A stretch of 64,000 nucleotides of DNA. It comes from Lentzea sp. NBRC 102530 (GTDB taxonomy: Bacteria > Actinomycetota > Actinomycetes > Mycobacteriales > Pseudonocardiaceae). Below, piece by piece: positions 36,710 through 45,879 of the stretch. A program made the position numbers and the translations under genes. The notes under the pieces were generated by a model. The model worked only from the letters and a program-made list of their open reading frames with translations, had not been told where the DNA came from and made no database searches. The DNA is taken from positions 868,001-932,000 of the forward strand of contig NZ_BSTF01000001.1 in the NCBI RefSeq assembly GCF_030269365.1, given 5' to 3'. Each line of letters begins with the position of its first letter. Positions within the stretch are counted from its first letter, which is position 1.

Positions 36710-38947
36710 GTGAGAGCGCTCCCGGTCTTCCTGGTCACTGTCCTCACCGCCGCACTGGCGACCCCCGCGAGCGCGGCGGTGAGAGACGACACCCGGTACG
36801 TCGACCCGTTGATCGGCTCGGCGGGCGGCGGCAACACCTACCCCGGCGCGGTCAGGCCGTTCGGGATGATCTCGTGGAGCCCCACCTCGACCCGCGGCGA
36901 CCAGACGAACACCGGTGCCGCCAACGGCTACGCCTACGACGCGACGCGCGTGCGCGGGTTCAGTCTCACGCACGTCAACGGCGCGGGCTGCCACCCCGGC
37001 GCGGCCGGTGACATCCCGATCATGCCGCACGTCGGTGACATCACCTCGTCGCCGACCGCGGACATCAAGGACCAGATCTTCGCGAGCGACTTCTCGCACG
37101 CCGACGAGAAGGCCGAGGCGGGCCGGTACCGCGTGGGCCTCGCGTCCGGTGCCACGGCCGACCTGTCCGTGACGACCCGGGCGGGCATCGGCGAGTTCAC
37201 GTTCCCGGTCAGCGGTTCACTGCTGTTCCGCACGTCGAACTCGTTGAACGGCAGCGAGGACGCCGACATCACGATCGACCCGGCCTCCGGCACCGTGTCG
37301 GGTTCGGTGCTCACCGGCGCGTTCTGCGGCCGCCGCGCCAACGGCGGCACCAACAACCAGAAGACCTACTACCGGCTGCACTTCACGGCGTCGTTCGACC
37401 GCCCGATCTCCGCCTACGGCACGTGGGTCGACGACTCGCTGCGGCCGGGCACCACGTCGGCCTCCGGCGGCGAGGGCTACCTGACCGGAAGCGCCCGCGC
37501 AGGCCGGGGTTCCGGCGGGTACGTGTCCTTTGCGGACAGTGCGGTGCGGATGCGCGTCGGCATCTCCTACACCAGCCTGGAAGCGGCGCGGCGCAACCTC
37601 GCCGCCGAGATCCCGCGCCGTGCCACGGTGTCCGACGTCGCACGCGAAGCCCGCAAGGAGTGGGCCAAGCGGTTGCGCGCGGTCGAGGTCGACGGCGGCA
37701 CCACCGACGAGCGCACGATCTTCTACACCGCGCTCTACCACAGCTTCCTGCAGCCCAACGTGATCACCGACGTCGGAGCTCCCGCGCGATACGGCAACTT
37801 CTCCGGCTGGGACCAGTACCGCGCCCACACCCAGCTGCTGGCGTTGCTGGCGCCGGACGTCGCCGGCGCGTTCGCCCAGTCGCTGCTGGAGATCTCCCGC
37901 CAGAACGGCGACGTGTGGGACCGCTGGGTCCACATCACCGGCCCCACGCACGTCATGACCGGCGACCCGTCCGCCCCGGCCATCGCGGGCATGTACGCGA
38001 TGGGAGCCCGCGACTTCGACGTCCGCGCTGCCTACGACTCACTGCTGCGCCAAGCCACCGTTCCGCACCCGGACGGCCTCTCCGACAAGGGCTGCCCCGG
38101 CCAGTGCGAGGGCCAGCGCCCCAACCTCGCCGAGCACCTGCGCCTCGGCTACGCACCGCACGACACGTGCCACTGCTGGGGCGGCGCCGCCGAGACGCTG
38201 GAAGACGCCGTAGCCGACCAGGCGCTGGCCGACCTGGGCCGTCGCCTCGGCCGCCCGAACGCCGACCTGGAGCAGCGCGCGGGCTGGTGGCGCAACACGT
38301 TCAACCCGGCCACCGGGTACCAGCAGGCCCGCCGCGCCGACGGCAGCTGGGTGACGCCGTTCAACCCGGCCTCGGACCAGGGCTTCGCCCAGGGCAGCAG
38401 CGCCACCTACACGTGGATGGTCCCGCACGACGCCGCCGGTCTGGCCTCCGCGATGGGCGGGTCCGACACCGCCGTGACGAGACTGGACGGCTTCTTCAAG
38501 CGCGCCGACGGCTCGTGGGCCACCGGCGGCGACCCCCTGCGCTACGACCCGACCAACGAACCCGGCATCCACACGCCGTGGCTGTACAACGAGTTCGGGC
38601 AGCCCCGCAAGACCCAGGAGACCGTCCGGGCGATGGCGCGGCTCGTGTACCGCACCGGGCCGTCCGGCCTGCCGGGCAACGACGACCTGGGCACGATGTC
38701 GGCCTGGTACGTCTTCGCCGCGCTCGGCCTCTACCCGCGCACGCCCAGCAGTGCCGAGTTGCACCTCTCCAGCCCGATGTTCCCGAAGGCGCGGATCGCC
38801 GGCCGGAACATCACGATCATCGCGACCGGCGCGCCGGGCGTGTACCTGCGGGAGACGCGGTGGAACGGGCGCGAGGTCGGCCGGCCGTGGCTGCCGGAGT
38901 CGTTCGTGCGGCGCGGGGGAGTGCTGGTCTCCCGTCTGGAGGGCTGA
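36710..38947 (+). CDS. Secreted GH92 alpha-mannosidase
   Basis: Calcium-dependent exo-alpha-mannosidase family, 745 residues. The signal peptide is FLVTVLTAALATPASA. GH92 landmarks follow in order: YVDPLIGSAGGGNTYPGAVRPFGM at the N-terminus (in part), FSLTHVNGAGC, YTALYHSFLQPN, YHSF-GYxxWDQYR-type FSGWDQYRAHTQ, EPGIHTPWLYNEFG with the acid, and GLPGNDDLGTMSAWYVF with the calcium/base region. GTG 36710 has TATCGT (36696-36701) eight bases upstream, so it is probably leaderless. Substrate would be alpha-1,2/1,3-mannan or N-glycans. Confidence 0.95.
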   Translation: MRALPVFLVTVLTAALATPASAAVRDDTRYVDPLIGSAGGGNTYPGAVRPFGMISWSPTSTRGDQTNTGAANGYAYDATRVRGFSLTHVNGAGCHPGAAGDIPIMPHVGDITSSPTADIKDQIFASDFSHADEKAEAGRYRVGLASGATADLSVTTRAGIGEFTFPVSGSLLFRTSNSLNGSEDADITIDPASGTVSGSVLTGAFCGRRANGGTNNQKTYYRLHFTASFDRPISAYGTWVDDSLRPGTTSASGGEGYLTGSARAGRGSGGYVSFADSAVRMRVGISYTSLEAARRNLAAEIPRRATVSDVAREARKEWAKRLRAVEVDGGTTDERTIFYTALYHSFLQPNVITDVGAPARYGNFSGWDQYRAHTQLLALLAPDVAGAFAQSLLEISRQNGDVWDRWVHITGPTHVMTGDPSAPAIAGMYAMGARDFDVRAAYDSLLRQATVPHPDGLSDKGCPGQCEGQRPNLAEHLRLGYAPHDTCHCWGGAAETLEDAVADQALADLGRRLGRPNADLEQRAGWWRNTFNPATGYQQARRADGSWVTPFNPASDQGFAQGSSATYTWMVPHDAAGLASAMGGSDTAVTRLDGFFKRADGSWATGGDPLRYDPTNEPGIHTPWLYNEFGQPRKTQETVRAMARLVYRTGPSGLPGNDDLGTMSAWYVFAALGLYPRTPSSAELHLSSPMFPKARIAGRNITIIATGAPGVYLRETRWNGREVGRPWLPESFVRRGGVLVSRLEG

Positions 38948-38950
38948 GCC

Positions 38951-39030
38951 ACCACCCGGCGTCACCCCGTCCCGCTCTCCGGCGGCTGTCCGGGTGGTTT
39001 CCCAGCGCCCAACCAGGCGCTGGGTTGGTT
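38951..39030 (+). terminator. Tandem hairpin terminator after GH92 gene
   Basis: The first stem is ACCACCCGG (38951-38959) with CCGGGTGGT (38990-38998) followed by TT; the second is CCCAGCGC (39001-39008) with GCGCTGGG (39017-39024) followed by TTGGTT. Both lie just after the stop codon. Confidence 0.7.
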
Positions 39031-39098
39031 GCCCATTGACAGGCCCGGAGTGCTCTCGACAGGCTGCACCTCCCTGTGATCGGAAGGTGGAGCTTGTC

Positions 39099-39833
39099 GT
39101 GAAACTCCGTTTCGTCTTACCGGTGCTCTCCCTGCTGCTCGGTGTCGTGGTCCTGCCGGGCACGGCGCACGCGGATCCCTCGGCGGCCGACGCCTGCTAC
39201 ACGTGGGGCCGCACCCTGTCGCAAGGCGCGTCGGGCGAGGACGTCCGGCAGTTGCAGATCCGCGTGGCCGGTTATCCCGGGTACGGCGCCGTGCTCGCCA
39301 TCGACGGGCAGTTCGGGGCCGGTACGAAGGCGGCCGTCACCCGGTTCCAGCAGGCGTACGGGCTCGGCGCCGACGGCATCGCCGGGTCCGCGACGTTCTC
39401 GAAGATCTACGCGTTGCAGGACAACGACTGCACGCCGGTCAACTTCTCCTACGACGAGCTGAACAACTGCAACTCGGACTGGTCGGGCGGCAACGTCTCG
39501 GCGGCGACGGCCCGCGCCAACGCCCTGGTGTCGATGTGGAAGCTGCAGGCCATGCGGCACGCCCTGGGCGACCGGCCGATCGACGTCAACGGCGGCTTCC
39601 GCAGCGTCTCGTGCAACAACGCGGTCGGCGGCGCGGCGGGCAGTCGCCACCTGTACGGCGACGCGGTGGACCTGGGCGCCGGTGCGCAGGGCTTCTGCGC
39701 GCTGGCGAAGCAGGCGCGCAACCACGGCTTCAACGAGATCCTCGGGCCGGGGTACACGGGCCACAACGACCACGTCCACGTGGCGCACAAGTCGTCGCGC
39801 TTCTGGTCGGCCCCGAGCTGCGGCGTGTCCTGA
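39099..39833 (+). CDS. Secreted zinc D-Ala-D-Ala carboxypeptidase-like M15 peptidase with peptidoglycan-binding domain
   Basis: A 244-residue exported cell-wall hydrolase. A signal peptide (FVLPVLSLLLGVVVLPGTAHA) is followed by a PG_binding_1 domain (ASGEDVRQLQIRVAGYPGYG...FGAGTKAAVTRFQQAYGL) and a C-terminal M15 domain with zinc motif SRHLYGDAVDLG and the late HNDHVHVAH. This layout matches the Streptomyces albus G DD-carboxypeptidase family. GTG 39099 has GGAAGGTGG upstream. Unlike the VanX-like enzyme at 11077 it works outside the membrane. Confidence 0.9.
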   Translation: MKLRFVLPVLSLLLGVVVLPGTAHADPSAADACYTWGRTLSQGASGEDVRQLQIRVAGYPGYGAVLAIDGQFGAGTKAAVTRFQQAYGLGADGIAGSATFSKIYALQDNDCTPVNFSYDELNNCNSDWSGGNVSAATARANALVSMWKLQAMRHALGDRPIDVNGGFRSVSCNNAVGGAAGSRHLYGDAVDLGAGAQGFCALAKQARNHGFNEILGPGYTGHNDHVHVAHKSSRFWSAPSCGVS

Positions 39834-39896
39834 GCACGATGGCGGGGCCGCGGCGACCGCGGCCCCGCCACCGTGGCAGTCGGTCCAGCCGGGCGC

Positions 39897-41387
39897 TCAC
39901 GTCTTGAAGGGCGAGCCGGCTCCCTCGGCGCGGGTGTGGCTGCGGCGCGCGGTCGCCGACAGCGGCAGCGCGATGTCCTCGAGCGACTTGTTCTCCGCGT
40001 CCACCGCGAGGAACCGCGCGACCAGCCCGCCGCCGATCATGATCACCGCGCCGACCAGGTAGCCGACGAACAGCCGCACGGGCTGGTCGCCGGTGCCGAT
40101 CAACGCGCCGTAGATCACCGGGCCGAGTGCGCCGAAGCACTGCGCGATGGCGAAGAAGACGCCGATCGCCTTCGCGCGCACCTCCAGCGGGAAGATCTCG
40201 CTGACCGTCAGGTACGCGGCGCTGGCGCCTGCCGAGGCGAAGAAGAAGATGACGCACCACGCGATGGTCTGCGTGACGGCGTTGAGGACGCCGCTGTAGA
40301 ACAGGACGGCGGTGACGGCGAGCAGCGCGCCGGAGACGGCGTAGGTCAGGAACAGCATGCGGCGGCGGCCGATGGTGTCGAAGAGGTGGCCGATCGTGAA
40401 CGGGCCGACGAGGTTGCCCACCGCGAACGCGATCAGGTAGAGCGGCGTCACCTCGGACGGCACGCCGTAGAACTTGCCCAGCACCAGCGTGTACGTGAAG
40501 AAGATGGCGTTGTAGAGGAACGACTGGGTGATCATCAGCGTCGCGCCGAGCACCGCGCGGCTCGGGTATTCGCGGAACAGCACGCGGGCCAGTGCCAGGT
40601 AGCCGATCTGTTCGGCCGGCTTGACCTCGATGGCCTTCTTCTCGTCGACCTGGGGAAGCGCGGAGCCGGATTCCTTCTCGACTTCTTCTTCGATGCCTTT
40701 GATCGTCTTTTCGGCTTCTTCGGTGCGGCCGTGCATGATCTGCCAGCGCGGGCTTTCCGGCAGGTGCCTGCGCACCACCAGGATCACCAGGCCGAGCACC
40801 GGCCCGATGAGGAAGCCGAGTCGCCAGCCGAGCGACAGCTCGACGTGGTTCAGCAGGATGTAGGAGCCGAGCGTGCCGAGCACCGCGCCCGCCCAGTAGG
40901 TGCCGTTGACGGCGATGTCGACGCGGCCCCGGTAGCGCGCGGGGATGAGTTCGTCGATGGCGGAGTTGATCGCCGCGTACTCGCCGCCGATGCCCATGCC
41001 GGCGATGAACCTGGTCAGGTACAGGAAGACCAGCCAGCCCGCGCCGTTGCCGAGGGTGAACGCGGTGAGGCCCGAGCCGACCAGGTAGACGCCCAGCGTG
41101 ATCATGAACAGCTTGCGGCGGCCCAGCCGGTCGGACAGGTGCCCGAACCACAGGGCGCCGACGACCTCGCCGATCAGGTAGACGGTGGCGAGCAGGCCGA
41201 CCGCGGTGGACGACAGCGCGAGCGTCTCGGGTTTGGTCAGCGTGTCGGCGATGGCGCTGGCGACCGTGATCTCCAGGCCGTCGAGGATCCACGCCACGCC
41301 GAGCGCGATGACCATTCGGGTGTGGAACGGCGACCAGGGCAACCGGTCGATTCTCGCCGGGATCAGCGTGCGCACGCCGTCAGCCAT
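39897..41387 (-). CDS. MFS metabolite:proton symporter (sugar-porter-like)
   Basis: A 496-residue inner-membrane transporter with about 12 hydrophobic helices. Typical motifs are GVAWILDGLEITVAS in helix 1, GHLSDRLGRRKLFM in loop 2-3, IAGMGIGGEYAAINSAIDEL, PESPRWQIMHGR after helix 6 and GHLFDTIGRRRML in loop 8-9; this is the metabolite:H+ symporter group. The central loop (residues ~230-280) is strongly charged. ATG 41387 follows GTGAAAGAA. Substrate is unknown. Confidence 0.9.
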   Translation of the reverse strand: MADGVRTLIPARIDRLPWSPFHTRMVIALGVAWILDGLEITVASAIADTLTKPETLALSSTAVGLLATVYLIGEVVGALWFGHLSDRLGRRKLFMITLGVYLVGSGLTAFTLGNGAGWLVFLYLTRFIAGMGIGGEYAAINSAIDELIPARYRGRVDIAVNGTYWAGAVLGTLGSYILLNHVELSLGWRLGFLIGPVLGLVILVVRRHLPESPRWQIMHGRTEEAEKTIKGIEEEVEKESGSALPQVDEKKAIEVKPAEQIGYLALARVLFREYPSRAVLGATLMITQSFLYNAIFFTYTLVLGKFYGVPSEVTPLYLIAFAVGNLVGPFTIGHLFDTIGRRRMLFLTYAVSGALLAVTAVLFYSGVLNAVTQTIAWCVIFFFASAGASAAYLTVSEIFPLEVRAKAIGVFFAIAQCFGALGPVIYGALIGTGDQPVRLFVGYLVGAVIMIGGGLVARFLAVDAENKSLEDIALPLSATARRSHTRAEGAGSPFKT

Positions 41388-41475
41388 TTCTTTCACCGAA
41401 CAGCGGTACCCGGCGCTTTGATTTCGAAACTCGCGCAATAAATGAGTGCTTTGTCCGTATTGGGATTAATCGCGG

Positions 41476-42078
41476 CTATTTCTGGGCGGGAATCGGACGT
41501 TCGGCCAGTGCGGTGGCGACGGCGTGCAGGTTCGCGGCCATCGTGCGGCCGGTGCTCTCCGACCACTCGTGACCCTCTTCGGTGTCGGCGTAGCTCGGAC
41601 CGGGACCGGGACCTCGGTTCCAGTACGTCCAGGCCTGGCCGGGGATGGTGTAGCCGATGTCGCCCAGCCCGCCGCAGATCTCGCTGATGACGTGGTGCGC
41701 GCCGTCCTCGTTGCCGGTCACGACGACGCCCGCCACCCGGTTGTAGGCCACCGGGCGGTCCTGGTCGTCGGTCTCGGAGATCATCGCGTCCATGCGCTCC
41801 AGCGCGCGCTGGGCGAGCGAGGAGGGCCTGCCGACCCACGTCGGGGTGGCGAAGACCAGGATCTCGGCGTCCAGCAGCAAGGTGTGGATGTTCGGCCATT
41901 CGTCGCCGCCGCCGAGGTCGGTCGTCACGCCGGGCGGGATCTCGTGGTCCGCCAGGCGGAACGAGGTGACCTCGACGTCCATCTTGGCCAGTTCGTCGAT
42001 CACGACCTGGGCGAGCAGGTCGGTGTTGGACTTCTCCGGCGACTTCTTGAGGGTGCAGTTCAGCACGACGGCACGCAT
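41476..42078 (-). CDS. Flavodoxin-like / NAD(P)H-dependent FMN reductase
   Basis: A 200-residue flavodoxin-fold protein. The FMN phosphate loop is LNCTLKKSPEKSNTDLL at the N-terminus and FATPTWVGRPSSLAQRALER is the second FMN-binding loop. ATG 42078 was preferred over the upstream in-frame ATG because AAGGAGGA lies eight bases before it. It probably reduces quinones, nitro-compounds or iron chelates with NAD(P)H; the sequence does not say which. Confidence 0.88.
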   Translation of the reverse strand: MRAVVLNCTLKKSPEKSNTDLLAQVVIDELAKMDVEVTSFRLADHEIPPGVTTDLGGGDEWPNIHTLLLDAEILVFATPTWVGRPSSLAQRALERMDAMISETDDQDRPVAYNRVAGVVVTGNEDGAHHVISEICGGLGDIGYTIPGQAWTYWNRGPGPGPSYADTEEGHEWSESTGRTMAANLHAVATALAERPIPAQK

Positions 42079-42179
42079 CGGGCGTCCTCCTTCGGTAGCG
42101 ACGGCCATGGCCCCGGCTACCCGGTCATCCAGGTGTGAACCGTTCTGGCCGGGGGTAATCGCTGCACGAGGAGGTCGTC

Positions 42180-42506
42180 ATGCCAGCGGGATCGAACGCG
42201 AAACGCGAACGCCAGTACGAGCACATCAAGGACTCCGCGCAGGAGCGGGGCGCCTCGCCCAAACGTGCGAAGGAGATCGCGGCCCGGACGGTGAACAAGA
42301 ACCGCGCCCAGGCCGGTGAGTCGAAGACGGCGAGCAAGTCGTCCACAGAGGACATGTCGCCGCAGAAGCGCGGCGGGCAGCGGTCCGGGACGAACCGGCC
42401 GAAGGGGCTCACCAAGGAGCAGCTCTACAACGAGGCCAAGAAGAAGAACATAAAGGGCCGCTCCACGATGACGAAGAGGGAACTCGCCTCCGCGCTCGGA
42501 CGCTGA
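42180..42506 (+). CDS. Small basic protein with C-terminal Rho-N/SAP-like motif
   Basis: A 108-residue, very Lys/Arg-rich protein. Similar proteins are often labelled plasmid stabilisation protein. The last ~35 residues (LTKEQLYNEAKKKNIKGRST then TKRELASAL) form a Rho-N/SAP-like helix-hairpin that probably binds nucleic acid. The same kind of module ends the hemerythrin protein at 43195. GAGGAGG precedes ATG 42180. It is first in a three-gene run. Confidence 0.75.
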   Translation: MPAGSNAKRERQYEHIKDSAQERGASPKRAKEIAARTVNKNRAQAGESKTASKSSTEDMSPQKRGGQRSGTNRPKGLTKEQLYNEAKKKNIKGRSTMTKRELASALGR

Positions 42507-42507
42507 C

Positions 42508-43182
42508 GTGCCCGAGCAGCAGTCCGAAGTGGACAAGTCGGCGGCGCTGGCGATCCTCACCATGGAGCACAACACGTTGCAGATGATCCGCACGGCGACC
42601 ATCACCGACGCCACCGGCCGCGCGGGCCATCTGCTGACGACGATCTCCGCGTCGATGATCGCGCTCGGGTTCGTCGCCCAGGTCGTGCCGTCGCCGGTGT
42701 TGCTGACGCTCGTGCTCGTCATCTTCACCGCGCTGTTCCTGATCGGTCTCGCCACGCTCTTCCGCACGGTCGAGCTGACCATCGAGGACGTCCAGGCAGG
42801 CCTGGGGATCAACCGGATCAGGGCCGTCTACGCGGAGCTCGAACCGGCGACGAGGCACGTCTTCGTGCGGCAGCTGCACGACGACACCCTCGGCGTCGAG
42901 GCCGACGCCGGCCAGACCGGCTGGCGCAAGGCACGACGGCCTCGGCTGCTCGGCACGGCGCTCGGCGTCGCCGGTCTCGTGAACCTCGTCAACGGACTCG
43001 TCGCCGGGGTGATCGCCGGCGCCGCGGCAGGACTGCTGGGCGCGGGCCTGACCTGGTCGATCGTGCTCAGCGTGGTCGTGGCCGTCGCCGTGTTCAGCGG
43101 TTTCGGCGTCGCGCTCGGCCGAATCGGACGGCGTGGCATCGCGCCCATCGCCACTCGCTATCCGAGGAACAACCCGAACTGA
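42508..43182 (+). CDS. Membrane protein of unknown function
   Basis: A 224-residue protein with two pairs of hydrophobic segments (residues ~45-85 and ~150-205), separated by a charged cytoplasmic-like stretch. The GTG start lies one base after the stop of the preceding gene, so it is co-transcribed with the Rho-N-like and hemerythrin proteins. I recognise no family. Confidence 0.7.
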   Translation: MPEQQSEVDKSAALAILTMEHNTLQMIRTATITDATGRAGHLLTTISASMIALGFVAQVVPSPVLLTLVLVIFTALFLIGLATLFRTVELTIEDVQAGLGINRIRAVYAELEPATRHVFVRQLHDDTLGVEADAGQTGWRKARRPRLLGTALGVAGLVNLVNGLVAGVIAGAAAGLLGAGLTWSIVLSVVVAVAVFSGFGVALGRIGRRGIAPIATRYPRNNPN

Positions 43183-43194
43183 AGGAGAACCACC

Positions 43195-43749
43195 ATGCAG
43201 TACGACGTCGTCGACCTCATCATGCAGGACCACCGCGAGGTCGAGCGCCTGTTCGACGAGTTGAAGAACCACCCGGAGAAGCGACCTCTGCTGACCCCGG
43301 TGCTCTGCGGCCTGCTCGTCGCGCACAGCCGCGCGGAGGAGTCCGAGGTCTACCCCGCCGCGAAGGACGCCGGCGGTGAGGACGAGGTCGAGCACAGCCA
43401 GGAGGAGCACGCCGAGGCCGAGCAGCTGCTCGCCAAGCTGCTCGACACCGACTACGACTCGCCGCAGTACGAGAAGGCGCTCCAGGACGTCGTCGACTCC
43501 ATCACCCACCACGTGGAGGAAGAGGAGAAGACGGTGCTGCCGGGCATGCGGCAGCGGCTCAGCGCGCAGCGCCGGTACGAGCTCGGCGAGCTGTTCGCGC
43601 GCAGCCGGGCCGACCACCTCGGTGAGCTGCCCGGCCAGGCGACCCGCGAGGAACTCCTCACCCAGGCCAAGAACCTGGGGCTGGAGGGTGCGTCGAGCAT
43701 GAGCAAGGCGCAGCTGCGGCGCGAACTGCACAAGGCCGCTTCCCGCTGA
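43195..43749 (+). CDS. Hemerythrin HHE domain protein with C-terminal Rho-N/SAP-like motif
   Basis: A 184-residue protein. The N-terminal four-helix hemerythrin domain has the iron-binding His/Glu pattern: IMQDHREVE, AHSRAEESEVYP, EHSQEEHAEAE and THHVEEEEKTVLP. Such domains bind a di-iron centre and sense oxygen, NO or iron. The C-terminal ~35 residues (TREELLTQAKNLGLEGASS then KAQLRREL) resemble the module of the 42180 protein. AAGGAGAA precedes ATG 43195. A stress-response role is inferred. Confidence 0.88.
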   Translation: MQYDVVDLIMQDHREVERLFDELKNHPEKRPLLTPVLCGLLVAHSRAEESEVYPAAKDAGGEDEVEHSQEEHAEAEQLLAKLLDTDYDSPQYEKALQDVVDSITHHVEEEEKTVLPGMRQRLSAQRRYELGELFARSRADHLGELPGQATREELLTQAKNLGLEGASSMSKAQLRRELHKAASR

Positions 43750-43803
43750 GCGCCGGCCAGGAAGTCCTGTCCGCACCACGTGAGCCTTCTTCGCGTCTTC
43801 TTG

Positions 43804-43828
43804 CCGCACGCGGGGACCTCGCGTGCGG
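43804..43828. terminator. Hairpin between convergent genes
   Basis: A 9-bp perfect stem CCGCACGCG / CGCGTGCGG in the 172-base gap between the hemerythrin gene and the leftward dioxygenase gene. It has no T-run on either strand. Confidence 0.45.
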
Positions 43829-43921
43829 TCAGCGCGAACGAAAGCTCCCCGCGTGCACTCCAGCAACGTGAAGCACGCTCGCGAAAGCGGTGTGTCCCTG
43901 AGAGCGCTCGGGGCCGCGCCG

Positions 43922-44644
43922 CTAGGCGTTGTCGGTGCGTACGGTCTGGATGTGCACGGTGCGTGAGCCGGTGTGCGCGTCCCTGCCGTGCCAGCAGCGG
44001 TAGTTGTCGAGGACCAGGAGCTCGCCCTCGTCCAGCCTGGTCCGCGGCAACGTCCGCTGGACCCGGTCCACCTCCGCGTCGAACCGCGCGAGCAGCGCGG
44101 TGACGCGGTCGGCGTCCGGATCGCGGTGCAGGGGCACGACCCCGTCGGTGCGGCGGGTGATCCGTCTGCCCGTGCGGGTGTACTCGATGTGGCGGCCTAC
44201 CCGTGGCGTTGCGGGTAGGCCGCGCGTCTGCGCCCAACGGCCGTAGAGGTCGACGTCCGTGCCGGTGAGGAAGTCCTTCAGCTCCGCGTCGAGCGAGTCG
44301 GTGAACTCGTGCGCGTCGAGCACGAACGACCGGCCCCCGTGCGGCGCCTGGGAGGCGAGCAGCACCAGCACGAAGTCCTCGTCGGGGTGCCTGCGGCGCA
44401 CGGGTCTGCCGGCGATGTCGACGACCACGTCGAAGCTGTCCGCGTGCAGCCCCACGATCCCGCCGTCGACGGACCTGCGGGTCCGATGTGGGTAGAGCTC
44501 GCGCAACGCCGTGCCGAACAGCAGGGCGGAGGCCACCGGCAACGAGTCGGGGCTGTTCGGCAGCCCGGTGAGGATCACCGCGCCGGTGTCGTGCAACGTC
44601 CGGCGCGCGGAGGGGTCCAGCGCCGGGACGCGCTGGATGATCAC
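43922..44644 (-). CDS. TauD/TfdA-like Fe(II)/2-oxoglutarate dioxygenase
   Basis: A 240-residue oxygenase. The facial triad is visible: His and Asp in GLHADSFDVVV, and the distal His in LDNYRCWHGRDAH, with the 2OG-binding Arg probably in GSRTVHIQTVRT. Related enzymes hydroxylate amino acids in siderophore and antibiotic pathways. The GTG start overlaps the stop of the MFS gene upstream (GTGA at 44644-44641). In this locus it likely tailors a small amino-acid-derived chelator; that is inference. Confidence 0.8.
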   Translation of the reverse strand: MIIQRVPALDPSARRTLHDTGAVILTGLPNSPDSLPVASALLFGTALRELYPHRTRRSVDGGIVGLHADSFDVVVDIAGRPVRRRHPDEDFVLVLLASQAPHGGRSFVLDAHEFTDSLDAELKDFLTGTDVDLYGRWAQTRGLPATPRVGRHIEYTRTGRRITRRTDGVVPLHRDPDADRVTALLARFDAEVDRVQRTLPRTRLDEGELLVLDNYRCWHGRDAHTGSRTVHIQTVRTDNA

Positions 44645-45852
44645 CGGCGCGGCCCGAAGTCGCGCGACGACGGGACCAGCGCGGCCAGACCGGGAGCGGC
44701 GAAGCAGATCACCGCGCAGGCCGCGAGCACGGCCGGTGCGCCGAACGCCGAGATCGCCGGGGCGATCAGAGCCAGGCCGACCGGGGCGAGGCCGTAGGAC
44801 ATCAGGAAGTCCAAAGAGGACACGCGGGCGAGCTTGGACGGCTCGACCTCGCGCTGGGTCGCGGTGAACCACGGCACGTTGAACAGCTCGATGCCCAGAC
44901 CCGCCACGGCGTACGCGGCGATCACGACGAACGGGTGGACCGGCAGCAGCAGGCTCAGCGGTGCGAAGCCGTACAGGGCGAGGCCGAACAGCGCGGTCCA
45001 GCCTGCGTGCCGCGGTCGCCAGCGGGCGATCAGCACGGCGCCGGCCAGCGCGCCGAGCGTGTAGGCGGTCAACGCTCCGGCGAGCACGGCCTCGGTGCCG
45101 TAGCGGTCGCGGCTGACCAGGGGGAGCACCACGCCGGTGGCCGAGTAGCCGGTGGCGATCACGGCCGTCAGCGCGCCCAGCCCGGCCAGGAACCACGGGT
45201 GCCTGCGGGCTTCGCGCACGCCCTCCCAGAAGTCGGCCACGAAACCCGAACCGGTGCCCGGCGCCGTCCGGCCGGTGCCCGCGGGCGGGACGAGGGCGGC
45301 GACGAGCCACAGCGCGCCGATGCCGAGCAGCAGCACCTGGGTGTTCAGCACCAGCGCCAGCAACGCGGTCAGGCCCGGCGCGACGAGGGTCGTCACGCGC
45401 ACGGACAACGTCATCGCCGCGTTCGCTTGCTGGCGTTGCTCACCGTCGACCACCTCGGCGGTCAGCGCCTGGAACGCCGGGCGGCACGCGCCCTGGCCCG
45501 CGCCCATCGCGGCGGCGGCCACGGCGGCGACGATCAGCGAATCGCCCACGAAGGCGGCGAGGACCGGGGCCGCGAGCGCGGAGGTCAGACCGGAGATCAG
45601 CACGACCCGGCGGCGGGCGTAGCGGTCGGCGAGCACTCCGCTCACGGGAACGGCGGCGAGGAAGCCCGCGGTGCGCGCGGCGAGCAGAACTCCCAGTTCC
45701 ACGGCCGTGATCGAGCGCGAGAGCACGGCCAGGCCCAGCACGAACGGCAGCGCCCAGGTCGCGATGCCCGACGCCGTGGTGGCGGTCCAGAGACGGAGAA
45801 ATGTCGGGCTGCGCAGCACCGAGGGAGTGCGGCGCGCTGTGTCGTGGACCAC
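44641..45852 (-). CDS. MFS exporter in metallophore-like locus
   Basis: A 403-residue transporter of the enterobactin-exporter-like MFS group: TTASGIATWALPFVLGLAV at the N-terminus, GVLADRYARRRVVL in loop 2-3, and GIELFNVPWFTATQREVEP in the second half. GTG 45852 has GGAAGG upstream; a TTG at 45879 is in frame but would begin inside the Fur/Zur-type box. It is divergent from an ABC metallophore importer and coupled to the dioxygenase, so export of the locus product is likely. A close paralogue lies at 61162. Confidence 0.88.
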   Translation of the reverse strand: MVHDTARRTPSVLRSPTFLRLWTATTASGIATWALPFVLGLAVLSRSITAVELGVLLAARTAGFLAAVPVSGVLADRYARRRVVLISGLTSALAAPVLAAFVGDSLIVAAVAAAAMGAGQGACRPAFQALTAEVVDGEQRQQANAAMTLSVRVTTLVAPGLTALLALVLNTQVLLLGIGALWLVAALVPPAGTGRTAPGTGSGFVADFWEGVREARRHPWFLAGLGALTAVIATGYSATGVVLPLVSRDRYGTEAVLAGALTAYTLGALAGAVLIARWRPRHAGWTALFGLALYGFAPLSLLLPVHPFVVIAAYAVAGLGIELFNVPWFTATQREVEPSKLARVSSLDFLMSYGLAPVGLALIAPAISAFGAPAVLAACAVICFAAPGLAALVPSSRDFGPRR

Positions 45853-45879
45853 TCGTTCGACCTTCCGGCAGGGTTGCAA

